DNA from: Sphingomicrobium flavum | GTDB lineage: Bacteria; Pseudomonadota; Alphaproteobacteria; Sphingomonadales; Sphingomonadaceae | Assembly: GCF_024721605.1 (NCBI RefSeq) | Contig: NZ_CP102630.1 | Location: 2,259,501 to 2,323,500 of the forward strand | DNA: 64,000 nt | Direction of reading: 5' to 3' | Shown: piece after piece, positions 6,685-18,437 of the stretch | How positions within the stretch are numbered: position 1 is the stretch's first letter | Layout of the letters: every line of letters starts with the position of its first letter | Position numbers and translations under genes: made by a program | Notes under the pieces: generated by a model | Databases searched by the model: none | The model's input: the letters and a program-made list of their open reading frames with translations, nothing else | What the model was told of the DNA's origin: nothing

Positions 6685-8265
6685 TTACGGTGTTGCCCGC
6701 TCCTTTCCCGGGGCGAACAGATCACCGAAGAAATTGCCCTCATACCATTTGGGGCGCTCGGCATCCGATGCCAGCTGGCGCGCGATGCGGTAGTTGAGCT
6801 CGGCATAGCGGGCCAGCGCTGTCCAGTTGATGTCCTGCGACAAATCGTCGCCGGCGCGGTGATAGCGCTGCGCGAAGAAGGCCGTCCACTCATCCTCGCC
6901 GCCATTGCCATAGCCGGTGAACAGGAGGACCGAAGGAATGCCGCGCTGGGCGAACTTATAGTGGTCGCTGCGGGTGAAGATGGCCTGTTCAGGCATCGGG
7001 TCGGGCGACAGGCTGATGCCGATTTCGGCACCCGCGCGCGCCACCGCTTCACCCACCGTATTGTGGCTCGCGCCAAAGGCGGTGACATCGTTGAAGTCAT
7101 AAAGCGGCACCGGCATGTCGAGATTGACGTTGGCGACGATGGCATCGAGCGGCACGGTCGGGTTGATGGCATAATAGTCGGCGCCCTGCAGGCCGAGCTC
7201 TTCGGCGGCCAGCGCCATGAACAGCACCGAGCGGCCCGCTTCATGCTTGTTGTTGGCGAACAGGCGTCCGGCTTCCAGCATGGTGGCGATACCCGAAGCA
7301 TTGTCGAGCGCCCCGTTGAAGATATTGTCGCCTTCCATGCCTTCGCGAATGCCCAGATGGTCGAGATGGGCGCTCAGCACGACATATTCATCGTCCAGCG
7401 CTTCATCGCTGCCGGGCAGCTTGCCGACCACATTGGCGGCGGTGAATTCTTCCCATTCAGACGTGGCGGTGATGCTGATCGTTCCCGGCAGGTCGAAGCT
7501 TTGCAGCGCCTTGCCCTCACGCGCGGCGTCGCGCAGTTCATCAAAATCGCGGCCGCTTCCGGCGAACAGGGCGTCGGCAGCCTTGCCGTTGGCGACCATC
7601 TTGACCTTCATGTCACCGGGCAGGGCGTTGCTGCGGCCTTCCTGATCGACCCAGCCCGTCACCTCGCGCTGACCGAAGAAGCTGGCATAACGATCGTTGC
7701 CGATGGTGATGAGGCCGACCGCGCCATGCTTTGCGGCGCTCGCCTCGCGGCTGGCACCCAGATGCGCGGGGATATCGCTGTTCAGGCCTTTGGGCAGGTC
7801 GGGCATGGCATTGATCGCCACTGCAATCTTGCCCTTCACATCGATGCCCGCATAGCTGTCATGGCCGTAGGGCCCGGCTTCCAACCCGTAGCCGACGAAG
7901 ACCAGGGGCGCGTCCATCTTCATTCGGTCGGCCAGCACATTGCCGCGCACATAGACGCCGTCCATTTCCTCACCGTTCAGTTCGATCGTCTGGCCCGTGG
8001 TCTTGGCGCGGCGGAAAGTGATGTCCTGGAACCAGCCGCCATTATCGCCCGCCGGCTCGAGCCCGAGCGAGCGGTAATGGGCCGCCACATAAAGCGCGGC
8101 GAGGTCATAGCCGCGCTGGCCATTGCCGCGTCCTTCGAGCAAGTCGTCGGCCAGGAATTCGACATGTGCGCGCACTTCATCGGCGCTGGCGGACATTTCG
8201 GCATCATTGGCAAAAGCGGGGGTCGCGGTCAGGGCCAGGGCCGCCGCGGCGAGAATGAGACGCAT
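6685..8265 (-). CDS. Secreted M28-family metallopeptidase
   Basis: A 526-residue enzyme whose ATG at 8265 opens a Sec signal peptide (MRLILAAAALALTATPAFA). It resembles M28 aminopeptidases with an inserted PA domain (middle region near GYGLEAGPYGHDSYAG). The M28 zinc and catalytic residues are visible as SAHLDHLG, GALDNASG, AAEELGLQG, NLDMP and, near the C-terminus, RSDHYKFAQRGIPSVLLF. It probably trims peptides in the periplasm or outside the cell. The long antisense reading over the same bases is a GC-driven shadow. The intergenic region to the divergent carboxypeptidase gene is about 170 bases. Confidence 0.9.
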   Translation of the reverse strand: MRLILAAAALALTATPAFANDAEMSASADEVRAHVEFLADDLLEGRGNGQRGYDLAALYVAAHYRSLGLEPAGDNGGWFQDITFRRAKTTGQTIELNGEEMDGVYVRGNVLADRMKMDAPLVFVGYGLEAGPYGHDSYAGIDVKGKIAVAINAMPDLPKGLNSDIPAHLGASREASAAKHGAVGLITIGNDRYASFFGQREVTGWVDQEGRSNALPGDMKVKMVANGKAADALFAGSGRDFDELRDAAREGKALQSFDLPGTISITATSEWEEFTAANVVGKLPGSDEALDDEYVVLSAHLDHLGIREGMEGDNIFNGALDNASGIATMLEAGRLFANNKHEAGRSVLFMALAAEELGLQGADYYAINPTVPLDAIVANVNLDMPVPLYDFNDVTAFGASHNTVGEAVARAGAEIGISLSPDPMPEQAIFTRSDHYKFAQRGIPSVLLFTGYGNGGEDEWTAFFAQRYHRAGDDLSQDINWTALARYAELNYRIARQLASDAERPKWYEGNFFGDLFAPGKERATP

Positions 8266-8434
8266 GTGAGAGAATTCCTTCGGCACCAAATCAGGTCGCT
8301 GCTCTAGACCCATGGGTGCACCTACGGCAAATTTTTCGACGAATGGCGGGGCTTTTCTAAGCAGCATTTGCACCTTTGCCACAGTGTCACTATCAGGCTC
8401 ACCCGAACAGGACTTCTTCCGGCAAAGGGCAATC

Positions 8435-9577
8435 ATGGGCATCAATGTTTCGAGCGCGTTCGACAGCGGCAATATTCGGCTGGTCAGCATCCAGGGCAGC
8501 GAGATCGAGCTGGAGATCGTCGCAGACAAGGACAGCGATTTCTACCAATGGTTCCATTTCCGCCTGACCGGTGGGCGCGGGCAGGAATTGACGCTGCGCA
8601 TCACCAATGCCGGCGGTGCGGCCTATCCCGATGGCTGGCCCGGCTACAAGGCGGTGATGTCGATCGACCGCGAAGATTGGACCCGCATCGATGCCACCAG
8701 CTATGATGATGGCGTGCTGACGATCAAGCTGGTGCCTGAAAGCGACAGCATCTTCCTTGCTTATTTCGCGCCTTATTCGATGGAACGCCATCTCGACCTC
8801 GTCACCACCGTCGCGGCGCTGCCAGGGGTCGATTATGAAGTGCTGGGCAAGACCATCGACGGACAGGATATGGATCTGCTCGTCATGGGTGAAGGCGATC
8901 TCAACGTCTGGCTCTATGCCCGCCAGCATCCCGGCGAATGCATGGCCGAATGGTGGATGGAAGGCGCGCTGGAAAAGCTGACCGATCCCGATGATCCGGT
9001 CGCGCGCAAGCTGCTTGCCGAATGCCGCTTTCACATCGTTCCCAACATGAACCCCGACGGCTCCAAGCGCGGCCATCTGCGCACTAATGCCGTCGGCACC
9101 AACCTCAACCGCGAATGGAATAATCCGAGCGCGGACAAGAGCCCCGAAGTGCTGATGGTGCGGGGTCGCATGGACGAAACCGGCGTCGATTTCGCCATGG
9201 ACGTGCATGGCGATGAGGCCATTCCCGCCAACTTCCTGGCCGGCTTTGAAGGCATCCCCTCGCTGACCGAAGAGCAGCAGGGCCTGTTCGACAAGTTCGG
9301 CGATACGCTCCAGCGCATCACCCCCGATTTCCAGACCAGCAAGGGCTATGAAATCGCAGCGCCGGGCGAGGCCAACATGTCCATGTCCACCACCCAGCTG
9401 GCCGAGCGTTACGGCGCCATTTCGATGACGCTGGAAATGCCCTTCAAGGATAATGAGGACCTGCCCGACCCGGTCTATGGCTGGTCGACCGAACGGTCCA
9501 AATATCTGGCCCATCACTGCCTCGACGCGCTCCACGCGCTGCTCCCAGACCTCAAGGCCCGCAAGGCTGGAAAGTAA
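8435..9577 (+). CDS. M14-family carboxypeptidase resembling cytosolic carboxypeptidases (CCP/AGBL type)
   Basis: A 380-residue protein with no signal peptide (ATG at 8435, [18 protein letters not shown]). It has the N-terminal beta-rich domain seen in CCP-type M14 enzymes followed by the catalytic domain. The zinc ligands are ARQHPGE (His165, Glu168) and DVHGDE (His258); the catalytic Glu is in [10 protein letters not shown]. The substrate-binding segment [23 protein letters not shown] also fits. In eukaryotes the family removes C-terminal or side-chain glutamates; the bacterial substrate is unknown. It lies four bases upstream of gpmA and is probably co-transcribed. Confidence 0.88.
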   Translation: MGINVSSAFDSGNIRLVSIQGSEIELEIVADKDSDFYQWFHFRLTGGRGQELTLRITNAGGAAYPDGWPGYKAVMSIDREDWTRIDATSYDDGVLTIKLVPESDSIFLAYFAPYSMERHLDLVTTVAALPGVDYEVLGKTIDGQDMDLLVMGEGDLNVWLYARQHPGECMAEWWMEGALEKLTDPDDPVARKLLAECRFHIVPNMNPDGSKRGHLRTNAVGTNLNREWNNPSADKSPEVLMVRGRMDETGVDFAMDVHGDEAIPANFLAGFEGIPSLTEEQQGLFDKFGDTLQRITPDFQTSKGYEIAAPGEANMSMSTTQLAERYGAISMTLEMPFKDNEDLPDPVYGWSTERSKYLAHHCLDALHALLPDLKARKAGK

Positions 9578-9581
9578 CGCC

Positions 9582-10270
<689 letters not shown>

Positions 10271-10274
<4 letters not shown>

Positions 10275-10879
10275 CCTTTCTTCCCGTACATGTCCTGGTC
10301 GGCGCGCTTAAGAATCGTCTGCGCATCGTCATCGCTGCCGATCGGCGCCACGCCGATGGTGACCGATAGCGGCACCGCCTGGCCCTCATAGGTAAAGCCC
10401 GAAGCTTCCACCGCCGCCGCCAGCCGCGCCGCCGTATCGCGCGCGCTCCCTTCGTCGACATGGGCGAGAAGCACGCAAAATTCATCGCCGCCATAACGGG
10501 CCAGCACGTCGCTCGCGCGCAATTGCTGGGTCAACAGGCGCGCGACATGCGACAGCGCTGCATCCCCGGCCACATGTCCATGGCGATCATTGATGGCCTT
10601 GAGACCGTCGCAATCGAGGAAGAGCAGGGCGCTCTCCTCGCCATAGCGGACATGGCGCGAGATCAGCCGCCCCAGCTCACGCATCAGGCCGCGGCGGTTG
10701 GGGATGCACAGCAATTGATCCTCATGCGCCATGGCATCGAGGTCGGCGATTTTCTGGCGAAGCTCGAGATTCTCGTCCTGCAGCCGCTGCAACTGGGCGG
10801 CAGGATCGGAAGCATTGCGAGGCGCGTCGGCACTGGCCATCAGGTCGGCGAGAATAGCCAAACGCACCGCCCGTGCCAC
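10271..10879 (-). CDS. Diguanylate cyclase (GGDEF domain)
   Basis: A 202-residue cytosolic protein makes cyclic di-GMP from two GTP. A short coiled-coil ([24 protein letters not shown], about residues 27-50) may drive dimerisation and precedes the GGDEF domain. The active-site motif GGDEF is at about 130-134. An inhibitory I-site RASD lies at 121-124, five residues before the motif, so product inhibition is likely. There is no sensory or membrane domain. The GTG at 10879 gives the longest reading; an ATG at 10840 is an equally plausible start because neither has a strong ribosome binding site. Confidence 0.88.
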
Positions 10880-10958
10880 GCAAATTCGACAGAGCGTTGC
10901 CCAAAGGGGTGATAATGGCCTATTGGGCGCGCTCTGAAATCAAAGGGGACGTTCAGGC

Positions 10959-11438
10959 ATGACCGCAAAGGTCGGGATCATCATGGGCAGTCAGTCCGAC
11001 TGGGAAACGATGCGCTGCGCCGCCGAGGTGCTGGAGGCATTGGGGGTCGAACATGAGACGAAAATCGTCTCCGCGCACCGCACGCCGAAGCGGCTGGTCG
11101 ACTATGCCGAGAACGCAAGGGGCCGCGGCCTCAAAGTCATCATCGCGGGTGCGGGCGGGGCAGCACACCTGCCCGGCATGGCCGCTTCGATGACGCGGCT
11201 GCCGGTGCTCGGCGTGCCCGTCCAGTCCAAGGCGCTGTCGGGCGTCGACAGCCTCTATTCGATTGTCCAGATGCCCGCCGGCATCCCGGTCGGCACGCTG
11301 GCCATCGGCCAGGCGGGTGCCACCAATGCCGGACTGCTCGCCGCCGCGATGCTGGCCACCAGCGATGACGCGCTTGCCGCACGGCTGGACGAATATCGCG
11401 CCAAGCAGACCGCCTCGATCGCGGACGAACCTCGATGA
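10959..11438 (+). CDS. purE: N5-carboxyaminoimidazole ribonucleotide mutase
   Basis: A 159-residue class I PurE converts N5-CAIR to CAIR in purine biosynthesis. The signatures [23 protein letters not shown] (active-site His) and [15 protein letters not shown] are intact. Its stop overlaps the start of purK as ATGA, so the two subsequent steps are translationally coupled. Confidence 0.97.
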   Translation: MTAKVGIIMGSQSDWETMRCAAEVLEALGVEHETKIVSAHRTPKRLVDYAENARGRGLKVIIAGAGGAAHLPGMAASMTRLPVLGVPVQSKALSGVDSLYSIVQMPAGIPVGTLAIGQAGATNAGLLAAAMLATSDDALAARLDEYRAKQTASIADEPR

Positions 11439-12490
11439 TCGCACCGGGCGGGACCATCGGCATCGTCGGCGGCGGCCAGCTGGGCCGCATGCTGTGCCAG
11501 GCCGCATCGCAGCTGGGCTACAAGACCCATGTCTATGCGCCCGATCCCGCACCGCCCGCATCGGCGGTCGCCTCGCTCTACATCTGCGCCGATTATGACA
11601 ATGGCGACGCGCTGGCCGATTTTGCCGCGGGGTGCGATGTCGTCACCTATGAATTTGAAAATGTGCCTGCAGCCCCGCTCGATGCGATGGGCGACAAGCT
11701 GCGCCCAGGCACTCGCTCGCTCGCCGTCGCGCAGGACCGCGCGCATGAAAAGGCCTTCATCGAGGAACAGGGTGGCCGCGTCGCCACCTGGCACCGCATC
11801 GACGCGGTGGAGGATCTGGCGGCCGCGGCCGAAGTGTGCGGCCTGCCGCTGGTGATCAAGAGCCGGCGGCTCGGCTATGACGGCAAGGGCCAGGCCTGGG
11901 TCCGCGACATGGACCATCTTGAAGAAGCCTGGGATGCGATCGGGCGCGAACCCGCCATCGCCGAGGCCGCGGTCGATTTCAAGGCCGAATTCTCGGTCCT
12001 CGTCGCGCGCCGCGCCGATGACGAAATGCGGGTGTGGAATGCTCCCCGCAACATCCATGACGGCGGCATCCTGCGCCGCAGCGAAGTGCCCGCCGGGGCG
12101 CCGGTCGACGGCATGGTCGACGATGCCGTCATGATTGCCTGCCGGCTTGCCAGTGCGATGGGTCATATCGGGGTGATGGCGGTGGAATTTTTCGCCACCA
12201 GCGACGGCCCGCTGGTCAATGAAATCGCGCCGCGCGTCCACAATAGCGGCCATTGGACCATCGAAGGCGCGCTCACCAGCCAGTTCGAACAACATCTGCG
12301 CTGCATCTGCGATCTGCCGCTGGGCGATAGCGGGCTGGTCGCGCCGCGCGTGACGATGGACAATCTGATCGGCGCCGATGTCGAGCAGTGGGAAAAGCTG
12401 CTCGGCGAAGCCGGCGCCCACCTTCACCTTTATGGCAAGCGCGAAGCACGCCCCGGACGTAAAATGGGGCACGTTACCCGGTTGGGATAA
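11435..12490 (+). CDS. purK: N5-carboxyaminoimidazole ribonucleotide synthase
   Basis: A 351-residue ATP-grasp enzyme carboxylates AIR with bicarbonate and ATP, feeding PurE. The dinucleotide-like N-terminus [17 protein letters not shown], the ATP-grasp segment [19 protein letters not shown] and the C-terminal [18 protein letters not shown] are characteristic. It overlaps purE by four bases. The stop codon lies inside a strong hairpin that probably terminates the purEK transcript. Confidence 0.97.
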   Translation: MIAPGGTIGIVGGGQLGRMLCQAASQLGYKTHVYAPDPAPPASAVASLYICADYDNGDALADFAAGCDVVTYEFENVPAAPLDAMGDKLRPGTRSLAVAQDRAHEKAFIEEQGGRVATWHRIDAVEDLAAAAEVCGLPLVIKSRRLGYDGKGQAWVRDMDHLEEAWDAIGREPAIAEAAVDFKAEFSVLVARRADDEMRVWNAPRNIHDGGILRRSEVPAGAPVDGMVDDAVMIACRLASAMGHIGVMAVEFFATSDGPLVNEIAPRVHNSGHWTIEGALTSQFEQHLRCICDLPLGDSGLVAPRVTMDNLIGADVEQWEKLLGEAGAHLHLYGKREARPGRKMGHVTRLG

Positions 12491-12502
12491 CGCGCCCCAT
12501 TT
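12461..12502. terminator. Hairpin overlapping the purK stop codon
   Basis: Arms beginning AAAATGGGGCACGTTACCC and ending GGGATAACGCGCCCCATTT pair with one mismatch and a bulge. The purK TAA is within the hairpin, so the coding end and terminator are merged. It faces the convergent M16 peptidase gene and may serve both. Confidence 0.6.
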
Positions 12503-12527
12503 CTAAGGCTCGTCGGATGCGCTGCCG

Positions 12528-15338
12528 TTAGGGCTGCATCACCTCATATTCGATCCCGGCTTCATCGAGCTGGGCGCTGACCGTCTTGGCATCGCCGACG
12601 ATCACCCACACCCAGCTGTCGGGGTCGATGATGCCACGCACCGACTTGTCGAGGCTTTCGCGGGTCTGCCCACGATATTTTTCCGACAGCGTTTCGTAAT
12701 AATCGTCAGGACGGCCCAGCTCGGCATTGTTGCGCATGCCGCCCAGCACCGCGCCTGCGGTTTCGAACTGGCCCGGCAGCGCGGCAATGTTGCCCGCCAC
12801 GATGCGGTCGAGCTCTTCCTGCGTAACCCCGTTGGAGGACAGGAAGTCACGATAGTTGAAGTCGAGCGCCTTGAGGCTGTCCGCCGTGCGGTCGGCCTGG
12901 ACCGGCGCGGTGATGACATAGCTCACGTCATTCTTGCGGCGCGACACCGACCCACGCACGCCATAGGACCAACCCTTGGTTTCGCGAAGGTCCATGTTGA
13001 TGCGCGACAGGAAGCCGCCGCCCAGCGCTTCGTTGGCCGAATTGATGTCGACCAGGTCCATGTTCGGATCGATCGGCAGGATCTGTGCCGCAGCCACGAT
13101 CGACTGCGGGCTGTCCGGACGGTCGACCAGGATCACGCGCTGTTCGCTCGGGCGGGTCGGACGGGCCGGGAAGCTCTTCACGCCCTTGGCGACGGCGGGA
13201 GCCTGCCAGCTGCCGAACTCGGCTTCGATGGCGGCCTGCACGTCGGCCAGCGGCATATCGGAAACCACGAAGATTTCCATATTGTCCGGGCGCAGGAAGC
13301 GATCCTTGAAGCTGACCAGATCGGCGCGGGTGAAGCCCTTGATCGCCTCTTCGTCACCGAACGGATTAACGCCATAGGGATCGTTCTCACCGTAGATGAT
13401 CTTGGGCAAGGTCATCGCCAGCAGACCCTGCGGGCTGGACTTGGCGCGGGCGATGTTGGCCAGGCTCTGGCTGCGGACCCGGTTGATTTCGCTTTCCGCG
13501 AAGGTCGGTTCCTTCAGCATGGTCCCCATCAGGTCGAGCGAAGCGGCAAGGTTGGTCGACAGCGTCGACATGCTGGCGAAGCTTTCATCCTGGCCATTGC
13601 CAAAGCCGATATTGGTGCCGAGCGATTCCTGTGCCTCGGCGATGGCCTGGGCGTCCATGCCGCCAGCGCCTTCATCGAGCAGGCCGAGCGCCATCGCGGC
13701 AAGACCGTTCTGGCCCTTCGCGTCCGATGCGTTGCCGGCATCGAACTCGATGACCATCTGGGTCACCGGCACGGTATCGCGCATCGCATAATGCAGCTTG
13801 GCACCGTTTGAGAGCGTGACATGCTGGACATCGGGGAAGTCTAGCGCGGCAGTCTGGCCGATCGCCGGCAGCGGGCGCACCGTCGGGGTGATCTCGCGGG
13901 TCGCGGCACCGGCTGTCGCATCGCCGCCCTGCGCTTCTTCATAGGGCGGACGCTCGCCCGGCATCAGGTTGACGGTCACCGACGGACGCGCCAGCCAGCG
14001 CGTGGCTGCGGCCTGCACCTCGGCAGCGGTCAGCCCGGCATATTCCTCCAGTGCATCGCGATAATAATTGCTGTCCTGCGAATAGAGCAGGCCTTCGGCC
14101 AGCGTGTTGGCCTTGCCGCCAAAGCCGCCAACCTGTTCCAGGCCGCGAATGCGATCGGCAACGAGGTCGGTGACCGCGCGGTCGACTTCCTCCTGCGTCG
14201 GGCCTTCGACGACCAGCTTGGTCAGCGCGCTGTTGAGCGCATTTTCCAGCACCTGCACATCGGTGCCCTGCTTGGCTTCGGCGCCCATCGAGAAGCGGCC
14301 GAGGCGATGGAAGGCCTGGTAGTTGGCATAGGCATTGTTCGCGATTTCGCTGCCGCGCACGATGGTGGCGTCAAGCCGCGAAGAGGCCAGGCCGCCAAGG
14401 ATGCGGGCCGCCACTTCAAGCGCTTCGGTGTCTTCGGCGTTCAGGCCGCCGACGGCCCAATGCTTCTGCACGCGCGGCGTCGGGATGCGGTCATACATGA
14501 CGAGGCGCTTGGATTCGCTCAGCGTCGGCACGTCGGCCTGCGCCGGCTCGTTCACCGGGCCGCGCTCGATCTGGCCGAAATATTTCTCGACCAGCGGCGT
14601 GGCGGTGGCGGCATCGATATCGCCGGCCAGCACCAGAATGGCATTGTTGGGACCGTAATTGTCGGTAAACCAGTTCTGCACGTCGCCCAGCGTCGCGCTG
14701 TCGAGGTCGGCCATCGAACCGATGGTGCTGTGCTGGTAGGGATGGCCGTCGGGCAGCAGCGCTTCGGATACGGCATAGCCGACGAGGCCGCCGGGATTAT
14801 TATCACCCTGGCGCTTTTCGTTCTGCACGACGCCGCGCTGGTTATCCAGCTTCTCCTGCGTCACCGCGCCGAGCAGATAGCCCATGCGGTCGCTTTCCAT
14901 GAACAAAGCGCGTTCGAGCGCGCCGGTCGGCACGTTCTGGAAATAGTTGGTGCGGTCATACCAGGTGGTGCCGTTGAGGCTGGTGGCGCCGATCTTCTCG
15001 GTCCATTCGAAATAGTCGCCGGGCAGGTTTTCCGAACCGTTGAACATCAGATGCTCGAACAGGTGGGCGAAACCGGTCTTGCCCTTGGGTTCGTCCTTGG
15101 ATCCCACATTGTACCACATGCTGACCGCTACGATCGGGGCCTTGCGATCTTCATGGACGATGACCGTCAGGCCATTGTCGAGCGTGAAGATTTCGTGGTC
15201 GATCTTTACCTGGTCGACCAGGCTGGAAAGATCGCCAGCGCTGGCTTCCATATGATCGTCGGCGGCAAAGGCCGTCGAAGCGGGGACTGCCGTCAGGGCA
15301 GTCGCTGCGAGCAGCAGCGGGATGCGGGAAAATTTCAT
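12528..15338 (-). CDS. Secreted M16-family zinc protease, fused two-domain form
   Basis: A 936-residue protein with a Sec signal peptide (ATG 15338, MKFSRIPLLLAATALTAVPA). It contains two M16 repeats in one chain. The first half holds the inverted zinc motif HLFEH at about 92-96 (H-x-x-E-H), with the downstream Glu region near QNEKRQGDN. The second half (from about residue 510, HVTLSNGAKLHYAM) keeps the fold but lacks HxxEH and is presumably the structural partner half, as in paired PqqL/YmxG-type proteases. Likely cleaves peptides in the periplasm. Monocistronic and converges with purK. Confidence 0.92.
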   Translation of the reverse strand: MKFSRIPLLLAATALTAVPASTAFAADDHMEASAGDLSSLVDQVKIDHEIFTLDNGLTVIVHEDRKAPIVAVSMWYNVGSKDEPKGKTGFAHLFEHLMFNGSENLPGDYFEWTEKIGATSLNGTTWYDRTNYFQNVPTGALERALFMESDRMGYLLGAVTQEKLDNQRGVVQNEKRQGDNNPGGLVGYAVSEALLPDGHPYQHSTIGSMADLDSATLGDVQNWFTDNYGPNNAILVLAGDIDAATATPLVEKYFGQIERGPVNEPAQADVPTLSESKRLVMYDRIPTPRVQKHWAVGGLNAEDTEALEVAARILGGLASSRLDATIVRGSEIANNAYANYQAFHRLGRFSMGAEAKQGTDVQVLENALNSALTKLVVEGPTQEEVDRAVTDLVADRIRGLEQVGGFGGKANTLAEGLLYSQDSNYYRDALEEYAGLTAAEVQAAATRWLARPSVTVNLMPGERPPYEEAQGGDATAGAATREITPTVRPLPAIGQTAALDFPDVQHVTLSNGAKLHYAMRDTVPVTQMVIEFDAGNASDAKGQNGLAAMALGLLDEGAGGMDAQAIAEAQESLGTNIGFGNGQDESFASMSTLSTNLAASLDLMGTMLKEPTFAESEINRVRSQSLANIARAKSSPQGLLAMTLPKIIYGENDPYGVNPFGDEEAIKGFTRADLVSFKDRFLRPDNMEIFVVSDMPLADVQAAIEAEFGSWQAPAVAKGVKSFPARPTRPSEQRVILVDRPDSPQSIVAAAQILPIDPNMDLVDINSANEALGGGFLSRINMDLRETKGWSYGVRGSVSRRKNDVSYVITAPVQADRTADSLKALDFNYRDFLSSNGVTQEELDRIVAGNIAALPGQFETAGAVLGGMRNNAELGRPDDYYETLSEKYRGQTRESLDKSVRGIIDPDSWVWVIVGDAKTVSAQLDEAGIEYEVMQP

Positions 15339-15461
15339 CAAAACCTCTCCAGTAACACGAATATGCATATGCGCGCGGACAGTGACGGCCGCAGGCCGGA
15401 TGGGCAACCCCCATCGACCAACGGCCGGTCAGTGTCGATCAACGACGCGATTCTGTGCGCC

Positions 15462-16214
15462 TCAATGGTTGGGGCGCAGGTCCTCGTTGGGAATCGTGCG
15501 GTAGCGCGCCTGAACCACGCTGAAGAGCCCGAACAGGATGAGGCCCACGCACAGCACCGTGAACAGCGTGCCCGTATCGCGCAGGCTGTTGAGCGCTCCG
15601 GCAAGCCCGGTCGCCTGCTCGCTATCGCCGCCTGCGGCCTGGATCACGAACCAGCCGCAGGTGATGAACACCACGCCGCGCGCCAGATGGCCCAGCAGCC
15701 CGAACCATTCGATGAAGGGCGGGGTGTTGTCGACCAGCCGTTCCATATATTCCTTGGTCACCGCTTTCTTGATCTGCCACGCGCCTGCCACTGCGATGCC
15801 CGCACCTGTCGCAAGGACCAGCCAAGACGGCGCCATCGCCGCGGCTTCCTGCGTCCCGTCACCCGATCCGCCGGAGCCGAACAGCGTGCGTGCGGCAAGA
15901 TAGGCCAGCACGAAATAGCCGACCCCGCCGACCACATAGAAAAAGCGCTTGGCCTTGCCCTTGGCATCATCGTCATGCCCTTCGAGATTCTTGACCGCAT
16001 CGAAGATCTTCCAAATGCCGTAGCCGATTGCGCCAAGCAGGATGATGCCCAGTAGCAAATTGCCCGCCGGCATCTGCTCGACATTGCCGAACAGCTCCGA
16101 CGTGCTTTCCAGGCTGGCGCTGCTGAGCGCGACATAACCGAGCAAAATGTAGATCAGGCCGCGAGCGAAAAAACCGACCCGCGTCCAGGTTTCGAGCTGT
16201 GTGGCCTTCGACAT
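15462..16214 (-). CDS. DUF1206-family membrane protein
   Basis: About 250 residues with six hydrophobic segments arranged as three similar two-helix repeats. The repeats open with WTRVGFFARGLIYILLGYVAL, the middle segment and FGLLGHLARGVVFITCGWFVI, the Gly-Ala-Arg-Gly signature typical of DUF1206 proteins. Function is not established for the family. The ATG at 16214 (MSKATQLE) is chosen over one three codons earlier. It is divergent from lepA with about 145 bases between. Confidence 0.85.
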   Translation of the reverse strand: MSKATQLETWTRVGFFARGLIYILLGYVALSSASLESTSELFGNVEQMPAGNLLLGIILLGAIGYGIWKIFDAVKNLEGHDDDAKGKAKRFFYVVGGVGYFVLAYLAARTLFGSGGSGDGTQEAAAMAPSWLVLATGAGIAVAGAWQIKKAVTKEYMERLVDNTPPFIEWFGLLGHLARGVVFITCGWFVIQAAGGDSEQATGLAGALNSLRDTGTLFTVLCVGLILFGLFSVVQARYRTIPNEDLRPNH

Positions 16215-16359
16215 GTGACGCATCCTTTTCCCTGTTTTGCCAAAAGACGGATAGCCGCGCCGACTTGTTCCGTAAGTTGCTGACAGCGCCCGATTTCAAT
16301 GCTAGCGCGCGCCCAAACTTCCTCCCCCTTTTATGCGCCATGTGCGCGATATGGCCTTT

Positions 16360-18186
<1,827 letters not shown>

Positions 18187-18245
18187 GCCACCGAGCATAG
18201 GCTGATTTGCGCCAGCAAATCCGCTTATGTCGAAGAGTTGGCGAA

Positions 18246-18302
18246 GTCCGGACGGCGGGGCGCGTCAGCGAACCCGACCGACGGCGCAGGCCGCCCTGCG
18301 CC
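18246..18302 (+). repeat. REP-like palindromic element, left flank of the restriction-modification gene
   Basis: The element combines a GC-rich unit with the core AGCGAACCCGACCGACG and a hairpin GGCGCAG-GCCGCC-CTGCGCC (18283-18302). A similar copy lies in opposite orientation at 21241-21306 on the other side of the restriction-modification gene. The unit looks like a dispersed sphingomonad REP element. Confidence 0.65.
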
Positions 18303-18437
18303 GATTAGGCTGATTGAGAAGTGGATTAATGGCCTAAGTGCATACGAGGGCTGCGCGACGCGATCAAGGAAAGGCCAAATTGCAGAAGTATGGGACTGTG
18401 TCCATTTTGCATACGGCTTTGATTGCTGCCCAAGCTG

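Noticed and set aside
6631-8307. Long plus-strand open frame opposite the M28 peptidase, and similar long antisense frames opposite purK, the M1 peptidase and the GGDEF-EAL gene
   Set aside because: All are mirrored by well-supported genes on the other strand and show no family motifs.
18187-18245. Hairpin GATTTGC-GCCA-GCAAATC after lepA as a terminator or att site
   Set aside because: It has no T run and no matching sequence on the far side of the restriction-modification gene, so only the neighbouring REP-like element was listed.
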